A DNA stretch of 64,000 nucleotides, taken from positions 62,001 to 126,000 of the forward strand of contig CAMDBB010000003.1 in the NCBI GenBank assembly GCA_945889195.1, given 5' to 3'. How positions within the stretch are numbered: position 1 is the first letter of the stretch; each line of letters begins with the position of its first letter. The notes beneath the pieces were generated by a model. It searched no databases and was not told the DNA's origin. It saw only the letters and a program-made list of their open reading frames with translations. Shown piece by piece: positions 31,432-40,699 of the stretch. Origin of the DNA: Bifidobacterium breve. GTDB taxonomy: Bacteria > Actinomycetota > Actinomycetes > Nanopelagicales > Nanopelagicaceae. A program made the translations under genes and the position numbers.

Positions 31432-33024
31432 TTATCTCCAGCTCCAACTTTGTCCGGTTGGCCCATCGCTAATTTCTAGACCTGCCTCTTCTAACTGTGC
31501 ACGCAATTGATCACTAGCAGACCAGTTCTTATCAGCGCGAGCTTGCGCGCGTTGCGTAAGGAGAGATTCAATCTCTGGGGTCAGAGCCTTCTGTATCTCG
31601 ACTCTGGTTAGGTCTAGGCCCAAGACTTGATCTGCAAAGAGGAAGATGGCGCGCTTATCGAGTGCGCCAATAGCAGGATCTTTTTCAATAGCACGAAGGC
31701 GTTGCACCGCGCGTGGTGTATCAAGATCATTTGTTAGCGCATCAATGACCTCTTGATCAAATTTAAGATCGTCTGCAGAACCCCATTGCGCCATAGCTGT
31801 GCGCCAACGACGCAGAGTCGCATGTGCTGCCTCCAGAGATGCCCAACTTAAATCCATCTGTGACCGGTATCGGTTTTCCAGGAGCGAGAATCGAAGCGCA
31901 AGTGGATCAAGGCCGCGATCGATTACATCTTGCAGAAGAACGACGTTGCCTGCGCTCTTAGACATCTTCCGTCCTTCAAAGAGGAGATGTTCTCCATGGA
32001 CCCACATATCGACTGTCTCTTGCGCGGTTAGAGCATTTGATTGAGCGCGCTCATTTTCATGGTGAGGAAAGCGCAGATCGATTCCTCCTACATGCACATT
32101 CACGTGCGACTGTAAGAGATTGATGGACATCACGCTGCACTCGATATGCCAACCCGGAAATCCTGGACCCCAAGGGGAGTCCCAAATCATTTGCGTGCGC
32201 CCGCCGGCAACTTTCCAGAGCGCCCAATCTGCGTGAAACTTCTTTCCACCTTCATCGGTGTATTCATAGCGATGGCCTGGTTTGAGCGAATCTAATTTAT
32301 TTCCACTTATTGCTCCGTAGCTCGCGCACGATGCTGCATCAAAGTAGACAGAGCCATCACTACCAACATAGGCGCTCTTGTTGGCGATGAGCTCTTCGAT
32401 TGCCACAATCATCTCGGGCATATTTTCAGAAGCTTTTGGATAGAAATCTGCAGGAATAACATTGAGCCTTGCTAAATCTTGGTGGAACCTATCTTCGTAT
32501 CGCCGCGCAATTTCAAAGGGATCAGTATTTGTGCGCTTTGATTCAGCCAACATCTTGTCGCCTTCAGCGCCGTCTTCCTGAAAATCATCGGCCATGTGCC
32601 CTACATCGGTAATGTTCTGAATCAACTGGACGTCCAGCCCGGTCAGAACAATGGTGCGCGCAATCAGATCGGCAAGAAGAAAGGTTCGTAGATTGCCAAC
32701 ATGTGCATCGCGATAGACGGTAGGTCCGCAGCAATACATCGTGACTAATCCATCTATCTGAGTAATCTCCTTCACGGAGCGGCTCATGGTGTCGTAGATG
32801 GATAAACTCCCATGCGAGATATCGCGGCGATTAAAGACTGGAATAACCCGCATGACGGCAATATCGTCTGGGTTGAATGTGATCAATTCACCGCGACGAT
32901 TGAGTAGCTCTGTCTCACTCTGTAAAACTCCGACAATATCCCGGAAGCCTCCATCGCTATCTCGCAGGCGCAAGGTGGCTCGTTTACCAAGGGCCTCGGC
33001 CACCTCGCCACGAAAGTCGTTCAC
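31432..33024 (-). CDS. Cysteinyl-tRNA synthetase-like protein with N-terminal SH3-like extension
   Basis: CCGPTVYRDAHVGN (HIGH), GWHIECS, FPHHENERAQS, GRKMSKSAGN (KMSKS); residues 1-72 extra relative to E. coli CysRS; GTG start preceded by TAGTGT-N6. Confidence 0.88.
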   Translation of the reverse strand: MNDFRGEVAEALGKRATLRLRDSDGGFRDIVGVLQSETELLNRRGELITFNPDDIAVMRVIPVFNRRDISHGSLSIYDTMSRSVKEITQIDGLVTMYCCGPTVYRDAHVGNLRTFLLADLIARTIVLTGLDVQLIQNITDVGHMADDFQEDGAEGDKMLAESKRTNTDPFEIARRYEDRFHQDLARLNVIPADFYPKASENMPEMIVAIEELIANKSAYVGSDGSVYFDAASCASYGAISGNKLDSLKPGHRYEYTDEGGKKFHADWALWKVAGGRTQMIWDSPWGPGFPGWHIECSVMSINLLQSHVNVHVGGIDLRFPHHENERAQSNALTAQETVDMWVHGEHLLFEGRKMSKSAGNVVLLQDVIDRGLDPLALRFSLLENRYRSQMDLSWASLEAAHATLRRWRTAMAQWGSADDLKFDQEVIDALTNDLDTPRAVQRLRAIEKDPAIGALDKRAIFLFADQVLGLDLTRVEIQKALTPEIESLLTQRAQARADKNWSASDQLRAQLEEAGLEISDGPTGQSWSWR

Positions 33025-33108
33025 GTGATAACACTAATCGTGCAATGCCCGCCCTGCAGGGTTAGAATTACCGCCATCTGTTAAGGAAAGCCAACTGGAG
33101 GATTCTTC

Positions 33109-33429
33109 GTGACATATGTGATTGCCGAACCATGCGTTGATGTGAAAGATAAGTCCTGCCGTGAAGAATGTCCGGTGGATTGCATCTACGACGGCGCTCG
33201 AATGCTCTATATCCAGCCTGATGAATGCGTCGATTGCGGAGCCTGCGAACCGGTCTGCCCAGTGGAAGCGATCTATTACGAAGATGATGTCCCTGGCCAG
33301 TGGCAGAACTACAAGAAGATTAATACTGAGTTTTTCATTGAGCTCGGTTCACCTGGAGGAGCATCAAAGGTCGGGGAGACAAATACCGATCATGCAGATG
33401 TAACGGTTCTTGCGCCAAAAACTTCCTGA
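33109..33429 (+). CDS. fdxA: 7Fe ferredoxin
   Basis: MTYVIAEPCVDVKDKSCREECPVDCIY...CVDCGACEPVCPVEAIYYEDDVP; SD GGAGG. Confidence 0.96.
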   Translation: MTYVIAEPCVDVKDKSCREECPVDCIYDGARMLYIQPDECVDCGACEPVCPVEAIYYEDDVPGQWQNYKKINTEFFIELGSPGGASKVGETNTDHADVTVLAPKTS

Positions 33430-34486
33430 TTTTCCTTGGGATGCGCTCGCTCCTTACGGAGTAATTGCGCGCTCGCATCCAGAGGGTGCAATCGATCTAT
33501 CGGTTGGCACTCCTGTAGATGCAACTCCTGAATCTATTCAGTCAGCTCTACAACAGGCAGCCAATTCTCCGGGCTATCCCGTCACAGCGGGAACTCCACA
33601 ATTACGTGAAGCAATTGAAAAGTGGGCGCGCACGCAACTTGGTGCAACTGGAGATTTTGGAGTTCTTCCACTCATCGGTTCTAAAGAATTTGTGGCTTGG
33701 TTACCAACTCTCGTTGAAGCAAAGAGTGTTCTCTATCCGAAGGTTGCCTATCCAACATACTTAGTGGGCGCGCTCCTTGCTCAAGCTGATGCCACAGCGG
33801 TAGAGATAGATCCCACCACGTGGCAGAGCGCGGATATGGCTTGGGTTAACTCACCATCTAATCCAACTGGCCGTGTCCATTCAGAGAGTGAATTGCGCGC
33901 TGCAATCGCGTGGGCGCGCGAGCACCAATCGTTAGTTGTATCGGATGAATGCTATTTCGAGTTCGGCGATGGCGTGGTGCCCACATCAATCTTGAAATTC
34001 ACCGATGGCGACAATCGCAATATCTTGGCTGTTCACTCGCTATCCAAGCGCTCATCTATGGCCGGCTATCGCGCCGCCTTTGTTATCGGTGACCCTGCTC
34101 TGATTGCGCAGATATTGGAAGTGCGCAAGCACGCTGGAATGATTGTGCCTTTGCCGGTACAACAGGCGATGGTGGCAGCGCTTTCGGATAGCGCACATGT
34201 CGCAGAGCAGCGCAGTAGATATAACGCACGTCGCAGCGTTCTCCGCCCGGCACTTGAAGCAGCTGGCTTCACCATTGAAGATTCTGTTGCAGGTCTTTAC
34301 ATCTGGGCTACTCGCCAAGAAAGTGCTTGGGATTCAGTTGCCTGGCTTGCTGAATTAGGAATCTTGGCAACCCCCGGCGTCTTCTATGGCGATGCCGGCG
34401 CACAACACATTCGCGTTGCGATGACAGCAACAGATGACCAGATTAAAAGCGCTGCAGCGCGACTTGATGCAAAGGTGCGTGGATAA
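33410..34486 (+). CDS. dapC: Succinyldiaminopimelate transaminase (PLP aminotransferase)
   Basis: VNSPSNPTGRVHSESEL, SLSKRSSMAGYRAAF; TTG start overlapping fdxA. Confidence 0.88.
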   Translation: MRQKLPDFPWDALAPYGVIARSHPEGAIDLSVGTPVDATPESIQSALQQAANSPGYPVTAGTPQLREAIEKWARTQLGATGDFGVLPLIGSKEFVAWLPTLVEAKSVLYPKVAYPTYLVGALLAQADATAVEIDPTTWQSADMAWVNSPSNPTGRVHSESELRAAIAWAREHQSLVVSDECYFEFGDGVVPTSILKFTDGDNRNILAVHSLSKRSSMAGYRAAFVIGDPALIAQILEVRKHAGMIVPLPVQQAMVAALSDSAHVAEQRSRYNARRSVLRPALEAAGFTIEDSVAGLYIWATRQESAWDSVAWLAELGILATPGVFYGDAGAQHIRVAMTATDDQIKSAAARLDAKVRG

Positions 34487-35443
34487 ATGGCCGTTGGCAT
34501 CTTGCTCGTCGGTGGTTTTGGCACTCGCCTGAAACCCCTTACCAATGAATCTCCGAAACCGATGTTGCCAGTTGCTGGCCTTCCCGTTACCGAGCATCAG
34601 ATTCTTGCGGCAAAGAAAGCTGGAATACATACCTTGGTTTTGGCCACTTCATATCTGGCAGAAGTTTTCACTCCTTACTTCGGAGATGGATCGCAGTGGG
34701 GAATGAAGATTCTCTATGCTGTTGAGAAAGAACCTTTGGGTACAGGTGGGGCAATTCGCAATGCAGCGCAGCTACTTGGGCGCGATGAAGAAATCGTCAT
34801 TTTCAATGGCGATGTCCTGAGCCGTCATTCAATTGCAGATCAACTGGCATTTCATCAGCAGCACAAAGCCGATGTCACGCTCCACCTGATTAAAGTCGAT
34901 GATGCCCGCGCCTTCGGTTGTGTACCGATTGATAGCGAAGGTCGCGTCACGGCATTTCTTGAGAAGATGGAAAATCCTGTCACCAATCTCATCAATGCCG
35001 GCTGCTACATCTTCTCTCCTGAAGTCATCGATCGCATTCCACTGGATACCGTTGTTAGCGTAGAACGCGAAACTTTCCCCGCGCTCGTTGCAGAACAGCG
35101 CCCAATCTTTGGTTATCACGAGCAGGCATATTGGTTGGATGTAGGCACTCCTGCTGCACTCTTTAAAGGATCGCGCGATTTAGTTGTTGGTGATTTTCAC
35201 GCCATGGCTGATTGTGTGATTGCACCAGATGCCACAATCACAGGTGGAACTTCGATTGGGGCCCGCTGCCAGATCGGGGCTGGCGCCACTATTGATGATT
35301 GCATTATTGGCGATGACGTCACGATCGGGGCTGACGCATCTTTGACGAGATCTTTTCTGGCACATGGCGCAGCAGTTGCTCCAGGCGCTGTATTTCTAGA
35401 GAGATATCTATCAAAGCGCGCAGATTTACCGATTTCGCTCTAA
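34487..35443 (+). CDS. NDP-sugar pyrophosphorylase (mannose-1-phosphate guanylyltransferase-like)
   Basis: LLVGGFGTRLKPLTNESPKPMLPVAG, GTGGAIRNA, C-terminal hexapeptide repeats. Confidence 0.9.
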   Translation: MAVGILLVGGFGTRLKPLTNESPKPMLPVAGLPVTEHQILAAKKAGIHTLVLATSYLAEVFTPYFGDGSQWGMKILYAVEKEPLGTGGAIRNAAQLLGRDEEIVIFNGDVLSRHSIADQLAFHQQHKADVTLHLIKVDDARAFGCVPIDSEGRVTAFLEKMENPVTNLINAGCYIFSPEVIDRIPLDTVVSVERETFPALVAEQRPIFGYHEQAYWLDVGTPAALFKGSRDLVVGDFHAMADCVIAPDATITGGTSIGARCQIGAGATIDDCIIGDDVTIGADASLTRSFLAHGAAVAPGAVFLERYLSKRADLPISL

Positions 35444-35448
35444 TTTTT

Positions 35449-35481
35449 CCCACTTTTTAACGAAATCAGCCTAAAAGTGGG
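35449..35481. repeat. 9-bp perfect inverted repeat (CCCACTTTT/AAAAGTGGG) upstream of whiB2-like gene
   Basis: CCCACTTTT at 35449-35457, AAAAGTGGG at 35473-35481; no U-tract. Confidence 0.7.
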
Positions 35482-35491
35482 CACCCTGGGG

Positions 35492-35520
35492 TTGACTCCG
35501 AGGGATTACACGGGTGTAAT
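35492..35520 (+). promoter_or_regulatory. Sigma-70-type promoter with overlapping operator-like palindrome
   Basis: TTGACT (35492-35497), 17-bp spacer, TGTAAT (35515-35520); ATTACAC-GG-GTGTAAT palindrome 35505-35520. Confidence 0.75.
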
Positions 35521-35580
35521 TCTCTTCTAGAGCGCGTGATTATTTAGAAATCATCGCCTATGACTTGAGGAGATTTGCGA

Positions 35581-35889
35581 ATGCCAATCCGCCCAGAAGG
35601 AACATCGACTGGCAAGCCATCAGCCCCCACTGCTGGACCAACTATTCAACTCGCTAGCGGAGAGAACTTAGAGCTCTCCTGGCAGGAGCGCTCACTCTGT
35701 GCGCAGACTGACCCTGAAGCTTTCTTCCCTGAAAAGGGTGGCTCTACACGTGAAGCCAAGCGCGTCTGCCTCTCATGCGAGGTTCGCCAAGAGTGCCTCG
35801 AATACGCCCTCGCTCATGATGAGCGATTTGGTATCTGGGGTGGACTCTCTGAGCGTGAGCGTCGTCGCCTCAAGCGACGTCCTGCTTAA
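35581..35889 (+). CDS. WhiB-family Fe-S transcription factor (WhiB2/WhmD-like)
   Basis: CAQTDPEAFFPEKGGSTREAKRVCLSCEVRQECLEYALAHDERFGIWGGLSERERRRLKRR. Confidence 0.96.
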   Translation: MPIRPEGTSTGKPSAPTAGPTIQLASGENLELSWQERSLCAQTDPEAFFPEKGGSTREAKRVCLSCEVRQECLEYALAHDERFGIWGGLSERERRRLKRRPA

Positions 35890-35930
35890 CTCACCATTTA
35901 TATCCGAACCTCACGCGATAAGTTTCCTTT

Positions 35931-38900
35931 ATGAGTACGCAACGCGTTACTGCGATTCTCGTTGTTCATGATGGAGCAACGTGGTTGCCAGAGGTTGTGA
36001 CTTCTCTTGCAACACAGACTCGTGGCGCCGATCGCATCATGGCAGTTGATACTGGCTCTCTTGATTCATCTGCAAAGTTACTCAAAGGCGCACGTATCCC
36101 CACTATCTCCCTCGATCGCGAAATAGGTTTTGGAGAAGCAATCTCTTTTGCAGTCGGACAGTTACCGCCAACAACAGATCCGCTTAATGAATGGATCTGG
36201 GTTCTGCATGATGATTGTGCATTTGAAAAAAATGCACTTGAGAATTTACTTACTGCCGTTTCAGAACGTCCTAACGTTGCGATGGCTGGACCGAAGTTAC
36301 TTGGCTGGCACGATAGAACGCACCTGCTTGAAGTGGGAATTAGCTTAGCTACCAATGGCGCTCGCTGGACTGGGTTAGAGCAAGCTGAGTATGACCAAGG
36401 ACAGCGCGATGGAGTGCATGAAGTCCTGGCAGTGAGCACCGCTGGTGCGCTTATTCGACGCGATGTGTATGAAGAGCTCGGCGGCTTCGATAAAAATCTA
36501 GAACTCTTCCGTGATGATGTTGATTTTGGCTGGCGTGCACGAGTTGCTGGCCACTCTGTCATTGTCGCCACCGATGCAGTCGGCTACCACGCGCAGGCCG
36601 CCGCCTCTGAACGTCGCACAGTCGACGTTAAAGGCGCGCTACTCCATAGACCTTTACTACTCGATCGCCGAAATGCAGCCTACGTTCTCCTAGCCAATGC
36701 AAGTGTGTGGGCGCTTCCCATGTTGTCGCTACAACTTCTCGCTGGCGCACTTTTCCGTTCCGTTGGTTACCTCTTTGCAAAACTTCCTGGTTACGCCAGC
36801 GATGAGATATTGGCGATCCTTACGTTGATTATTCACCCGACAGAATTACTCGCTGCACGGAGAGCAAGGAAGAAGAGCAGATTTATCTCAGGTGCTGCAG
36901 TCAAAGCATTTATTCCGTCACGTTTTCAACAGATTCGCAGCTCTGTGGCGCGTGCTATTGATGCGCTACGTGAAAGCGTCATTCCAGATCGCGAAGAGAC
37001 GGTAGTTAACAGCGCGCTAGAGATTAATGAAGATGAAGATTTATTGACCCCATCAAGTCAACGTTCTTGGTTACTTCTCTTTACGCGCCCCATCATTGCT
37101 ATGGCATCGGCCCTTGTTGTCATCACATTGTTATGGAGCCGACATCGCTGGGGATCAATCTCAGGTGGTGCGCTAGCGATGGCGCCAGAGAGCGCACAAG
37201 ATCTCTTTAAACTCTATATCGCTAGTTGGCATGACATCGGTATGGGAAGTGGGCTTTCCACACCAGTCTGGGTACCGATTGTCGGCGCGGCTTCTTTCCT
37301 CACCTTTGGAAACGTTGCCGCCTTTATCTCACTCTTCTTTCTGCTGGCACCATTTGCCCTTCTCTTTGCAGCCCATCGATATCTCAAGAGCTTCACCTCA
37401 AATAGCTGGTTAGCTGCCGGCGCTGCGCTGTTCTATGCACTGTCTCCTGTTGCAATCTCGGCAGTGAATTCAGGGCGTCTTGGTCTGCTTCTCTTTCTTA
37501 TCTTGTTGCCCTTCACCCTGCCTCTCCTTAAAAACTGGGCAGAGATTCACACATGGAAGGTGCGACGAATCAGCGCAATAGCGCTTTTGATTGGGCTGCT
37601 TTCTGCCTTCAATCCATCTGTGATTTTGGTGCTCCTTGGAGTAGTTGCATATTCAGCAACGCGTGATTTCTTAGCTGCTAATAAGAATTTTAAAGATACG
37701 CTCTTTCTCCAACGAGCTGCTCGCTATGCCACGTTATTACTCGCACCAATACTGCTCTCTGCTCCAAGTTCCTTCGAATTCTTTATGCGACCACAGCTAC
37801 TGATGACTGAAATTGGTTTTACCGTTGCCGGGGGTGGGCCAAACCTTGCAATCATAGGTAATCCAGGCGGCCCTGGATCGCTGCCATGGTGGTCAATCAG
37901 CCCAATCACAGTTGTCTTGCTGGTCACCTATTTCTCATCGACTGCAGCCCGAAAGTTTGCAACACCTGGAGTTGTTTTCCTCCTGAGTGGCGCACTTGTC
38001 TCGGCACTGGTTATTTCAGGAAATGGATCATCTTCTACAACGCGTGCTAGCGCTGGAGTTTTTATCGCCGTTGCAACTCTCTTTGCTATAGCTGCAGCGG
38101 TAATTATGTTCGACAAAATCAAATCACGCCTTGAGCAATCTCATGTTAATTACCGCCACATCTCCATCGCCTTGGTGCTCCTCCTGACTGTTGGCTACAC
38201 AGCAACTTCAACGTTCTGGCTCGCAACTGCAGGTTCTGATTCACCAGTCAGAACTACTCAAACTGAGATCCTTCCCGCCTTTTTAGCCATTGAAAAAGGC
38301 GCCAAGACTGTAGTGATTCGCCCTTATCGACAGAAAGGCGAACAGACACTTGCGTATTACATTTCTCGAGGACGTGAAGTCACCTTAGGTGAGCCTGATA
38401 TTGCACCAAGAGATACCGCAATCATTTCGCGAGCTATTGAGGGCCTGGTCGATAACACCGGAGTGACATCGAGCAATATTCTTTCCACATATGGCATCAA
38501 ATATGTCTTCTTGAAGAGCCCTGTGAGCCAAGACGTTGTACAAACAATCGATGGTCTGGGTGGCTTTAGTAGAACTTCCGCGACTGAAGCTGGAATTGTC
38601 TGGAAAGTGCTGAAGGATACGGGGCGAATCAAGTTCACCAACTATTCGGGTCGTGAGTACGTACTTGAATCAAAGGGCGTGCGTGCATTTGTACCGGCCC
38701 CGGGAGCGCTCTTGCTTGCCGAGACATACAGCGATTCGTGGCAGGTTTTCCAAAATGGTTATCGTCTCGCCAAAGTGGAAGATGCAAATGGCCTTCCAAC
38801 ATTTGAAGTGACTGAAGCAGGCGAGATTTCTATCGTTCATGATGGGCGAGCCCGCCGTGCTTGGATCTCCGTCTTCATTATCGCCATCGTAACTCTCATT

Positions 38901-38960
38901 GTGCTGGCGCTACCTGGCGGCCGCCGTAAAGCTGAGATTTCCGATAAGGAGATCGCATGA
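35931..38960 (+). CDS. Large multi-TM glycosyltransferase family 2 protein (1009 aa)
   Basis: N-terminal GT2 (VTAILVVHDGATWLPEVVTSLATQTRGADRIMAVDTGS, FRDDVDFGWRARVAGH) plus long multi-TM C-terminal portion. Confidence 0.9.
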   Translation: MSTQRVTAILVVHDGATWLPEVVTSLATQTRGADRIMAVDTGSLDSSAKLLKGARIPTISLDREIGFGEAISFAVGQLPPTTDPLNEWIWVLHDDCAFEKNALENLLTAVSERPNVAMAGPKLLGWHDRTHLLEVGISLATNGARWTGLEQAEYDQGQRDGVHEVLAVSTAGALIRRDVYEELGGFDKNLELFRDDVDFGWRARVAGHSVIVATDAVGYHAQAAASERRTVDVKGALLHRPLLLDRRNAAYVLLANASVWALPMLSLQLLAGALFRSVGYLFAKLPGYASDEILAILTLIIHPTELLAARRARKKSRFISGAAVKAFIPSRFQQIRSSVARAIDALRESVIPDREETVVNSALEINEDEDLLTPSSQRSWLLLFTRPIIAMASALVVITLLWSRHRWGSISGGALAMAPESAQDLFKLYIASWHDIGMGSGLSTPVWVPIVGAASFLTFGNVAAFISLFFLLAPFALLFAAHRYLKSFTSNSWLAAGAALFYALSPVAISAVNSGRLGLLLFLILLPFTLPLLKNWAEIHTWKVRRISAIALLIGLLSAFNPSVILVLLGVVAYSATRDFLAANKNFKDTLFLQRAARYATLLLAPILLSAPSSFEFFMRPQLLMTEIGFTVAGGGPNLAIIGNPGGPGSLPWWSISPITVVLLVTYFSSTAARKFATPGVVFLLSGALVSALVISGNGSSSTTRASAGVFIAVATLFAIAAAVIMFDKIKSRLEQSHVNYRHISIALVLLLTVGYTATSTFWLATAGSDSPVRTTQTEILPAFLAIEKGAKTVVIRPYRQKGEQTLAYYISRGREVTLGEPDIAPRDTAIISRAIEGLVDNTGVTSSNILSTYGIKYVFLKSPVSQDVVQTIDGLGGFSRTSATEAGIVWKVLKDTGRIKFTNYSGREYVLESKGVRAFVPAPGALLLAETYSDSWQVFQNGYRLAKVEDANGLPTFEVTEAGEISIVHDGRARRAWISVFIIAIVTLIVLALPGGRRKAEISDKEIA

Positions 38961-40258
38961 GAAACCGAAGAGCTTTAATTCTGATAATTGCTATTACAGC
39001 TGTGATGTTCCTCAGCAATATCTTGAACTTCACTGTCTCAACCAACCGCTTTAATGAGTCATATCCAGCAGTTGTATGTCCTCCCAATACAAGTGGTTTA
39101 AGTACGGCAATTTCATTGACCTCACCAAATACATTGGCGCGCAAGACAGGTAGCGCATCGATGAAGTCGACAGAGGTTGGATTTAGACGTTATGCAGTTG
39201 CTGCGCAATCAGCGGTCATTGAATCTGGAAAGGTTACCCCGCTAGTCTGGCAAGTACGCAAGGGCGTATGGGCAGGTGCAATTGCATGCAGCGCACCAGC
39301 TGCGGCACAGTGGTTTGTCGGAGCATCTGCTGATATCACTGCGAAAGGTTCATTGCATATCGTCAATAGCGGACTTGGTCGCGCGCTCGTTGAAGTAACT
39401 GTCTTTACTGAAAATGGTGAGCTGGCTCCACGTAATGTCTCTATTCGAGCCAACTCCTACACCTCACTCTCATTAGCCTCTCTTGCGCCAGGTTCTAAGA
39501 AGATCGCTATCTACCTTCTTCCACGCGCTGGTCGAATAAATGGTTTCCTCATTGATGAACGTGGCAAGGGGCTTACATCTCTTGGTGGTGACTTGGTTAA
39601 CCCAACGCAAGCAGCGACAACCAAACTACAAATCCCTGCGATTCCACAACAAGTGGGGCGCGGTGGAACTACTCCGCACACGCTTCGTCTTCTTGTGCCG
39701 GGCGATGTGGACGCACGCATCACTGCAGAGATTAGATCTACTGACGGAACCTTTGCGCCGGTCGGAATCACCGATCGCGTTATTGCACATAAGAAGGTCA
39801 TTGAGTTGCCAATGGATATCACAATGGCTGCCGGTAAGTTTGCGTTACATATCTCCTCAGATCAGCCGATCTTAGGTTCAGTCTTTTCGCCAACGAATGC
39901 ACAAGGCAAGCGCGACTTTGTCTGGAGCACTGCGGCAGAGGACCTCACCGAATTTACGATGGCAACAACTGGGCTCGCCCCAATCTTGGTCTTCACCGGC
40001 CGCGATGTTCGAGTTACCTTGGAGCTCACCTTCACAAATGGCAAGAGCAGGAAAGTTAACGTTGCTGAAGAAGATATTGCGACATTTAAGGTGCCAGATT
40101 CAGTTCGCTCTGTCGCATTTACCGGAATTTCTAAGGGAACGTCGGGCGCTGCACTCATTGCATCAAAGAGTGGTTATGGCTACGTCCCGCTGAACCCCGG
40201 CAGTGAATTGACCAAATATTCAGTCCCAGCATCAAATATTCGAGTGCTCAATCCATAA
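38957..40258 (+). CDS. DUF5719-like secreted/anchored protein
   Basis: N-terminal TM anchor, AAQWFVGASADITAKGSLHIVNSG pattern, gene order after GT2. Confidence 0.75.
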   Translation: MRNRRALILIIAITAVMFLSNILNFTVSTNRFNESYPAVVCPPNTSGLSTAISLTSPNTLARKTGSASMKSTEVGFRRYAVAAQSAVIESGKVTPLVWQVRKGVWAGAIACSAPAAAQWFVGASADITAKGSLHIVNSGLGRALVEVTVFTENGELAPRNVSIRANSYTSLSLASLAPGSKKIAIYLLPRAGRINGFLIDERGKGLTSLGGDLVNPTQAATTKLQIPAIPQQVGRGGTTPHTLRLLVPGDVDARITAEIRSTDGTFAPVGITDRVIAHKKVIELPMDITMAAGKFALHISSDQPILGSVFSPTNAQGKRDFVWSTAAEDLTEFTMATTGLAPILVFTGRDVRVTLELTFTNGKSRKVNVAEEDIATFKVPDSVRSVAFTGISKGTSGAALIASKSGYGYVPLNPGSELTKYSVPASNIRVLNP

Positions 40259-40290
40259 CTTTTACCACTTAGCCCACTAACCTATTTGAC

Positions 40291-40662
40291 ATGGTTCCAC
40301 AGTCACGTCATGGTCGCGCTTGCTCGCGCGTCTCTTGTCGATCTATTGCAACCATGACACTTACCTACATTTACGCCGATTCAACGGCGGTACTAGGACC
40401 TCTTGCAACATTTGCAGAACCACACTCTTATGATCTCTGCGATAAGCACTCTGCACGATTAACAGTTCCTAATGGCTGGGAAGTAATTCGCCATGTAGCA
40501 GATTCGAGCGCAGCAGGACCAAGCGATGATGATTTGATGGCGATTGCAGATGCAGTACGCGAGGCGGCTTCTGCGAATCTTCAACCTTCACAGTCGGATG
40601 TTGCTCAAGTAGCGCACTCCAGCGTAGGTCGACGCGGACACCTGCGAGCCGTTCCTTCGTAA
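40291..40662 (+). CDS. DUF3499 family protein
   Basis: CSRVSCRSIATMTLTYIYADSTAVLGPLATFAEPHSYDLCDKHSARLTVPNGWEVIRH. Confidence 0.92.
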   Translation: MVPQSRHGRACSRVSCRSIATMTLTYIYADSTAVLGPLATFAEPHSYDLCDKHSARLTVPNGWEVIRHVADSSAAGPSDDDLMAIADAVREAASANLQPSQSDVAQVAHSSVGRRGHLRAVPS

Positions 40663-40699
40663 TTTCGCATTTCATCCTAAATCTCTTTACGATACTTAT

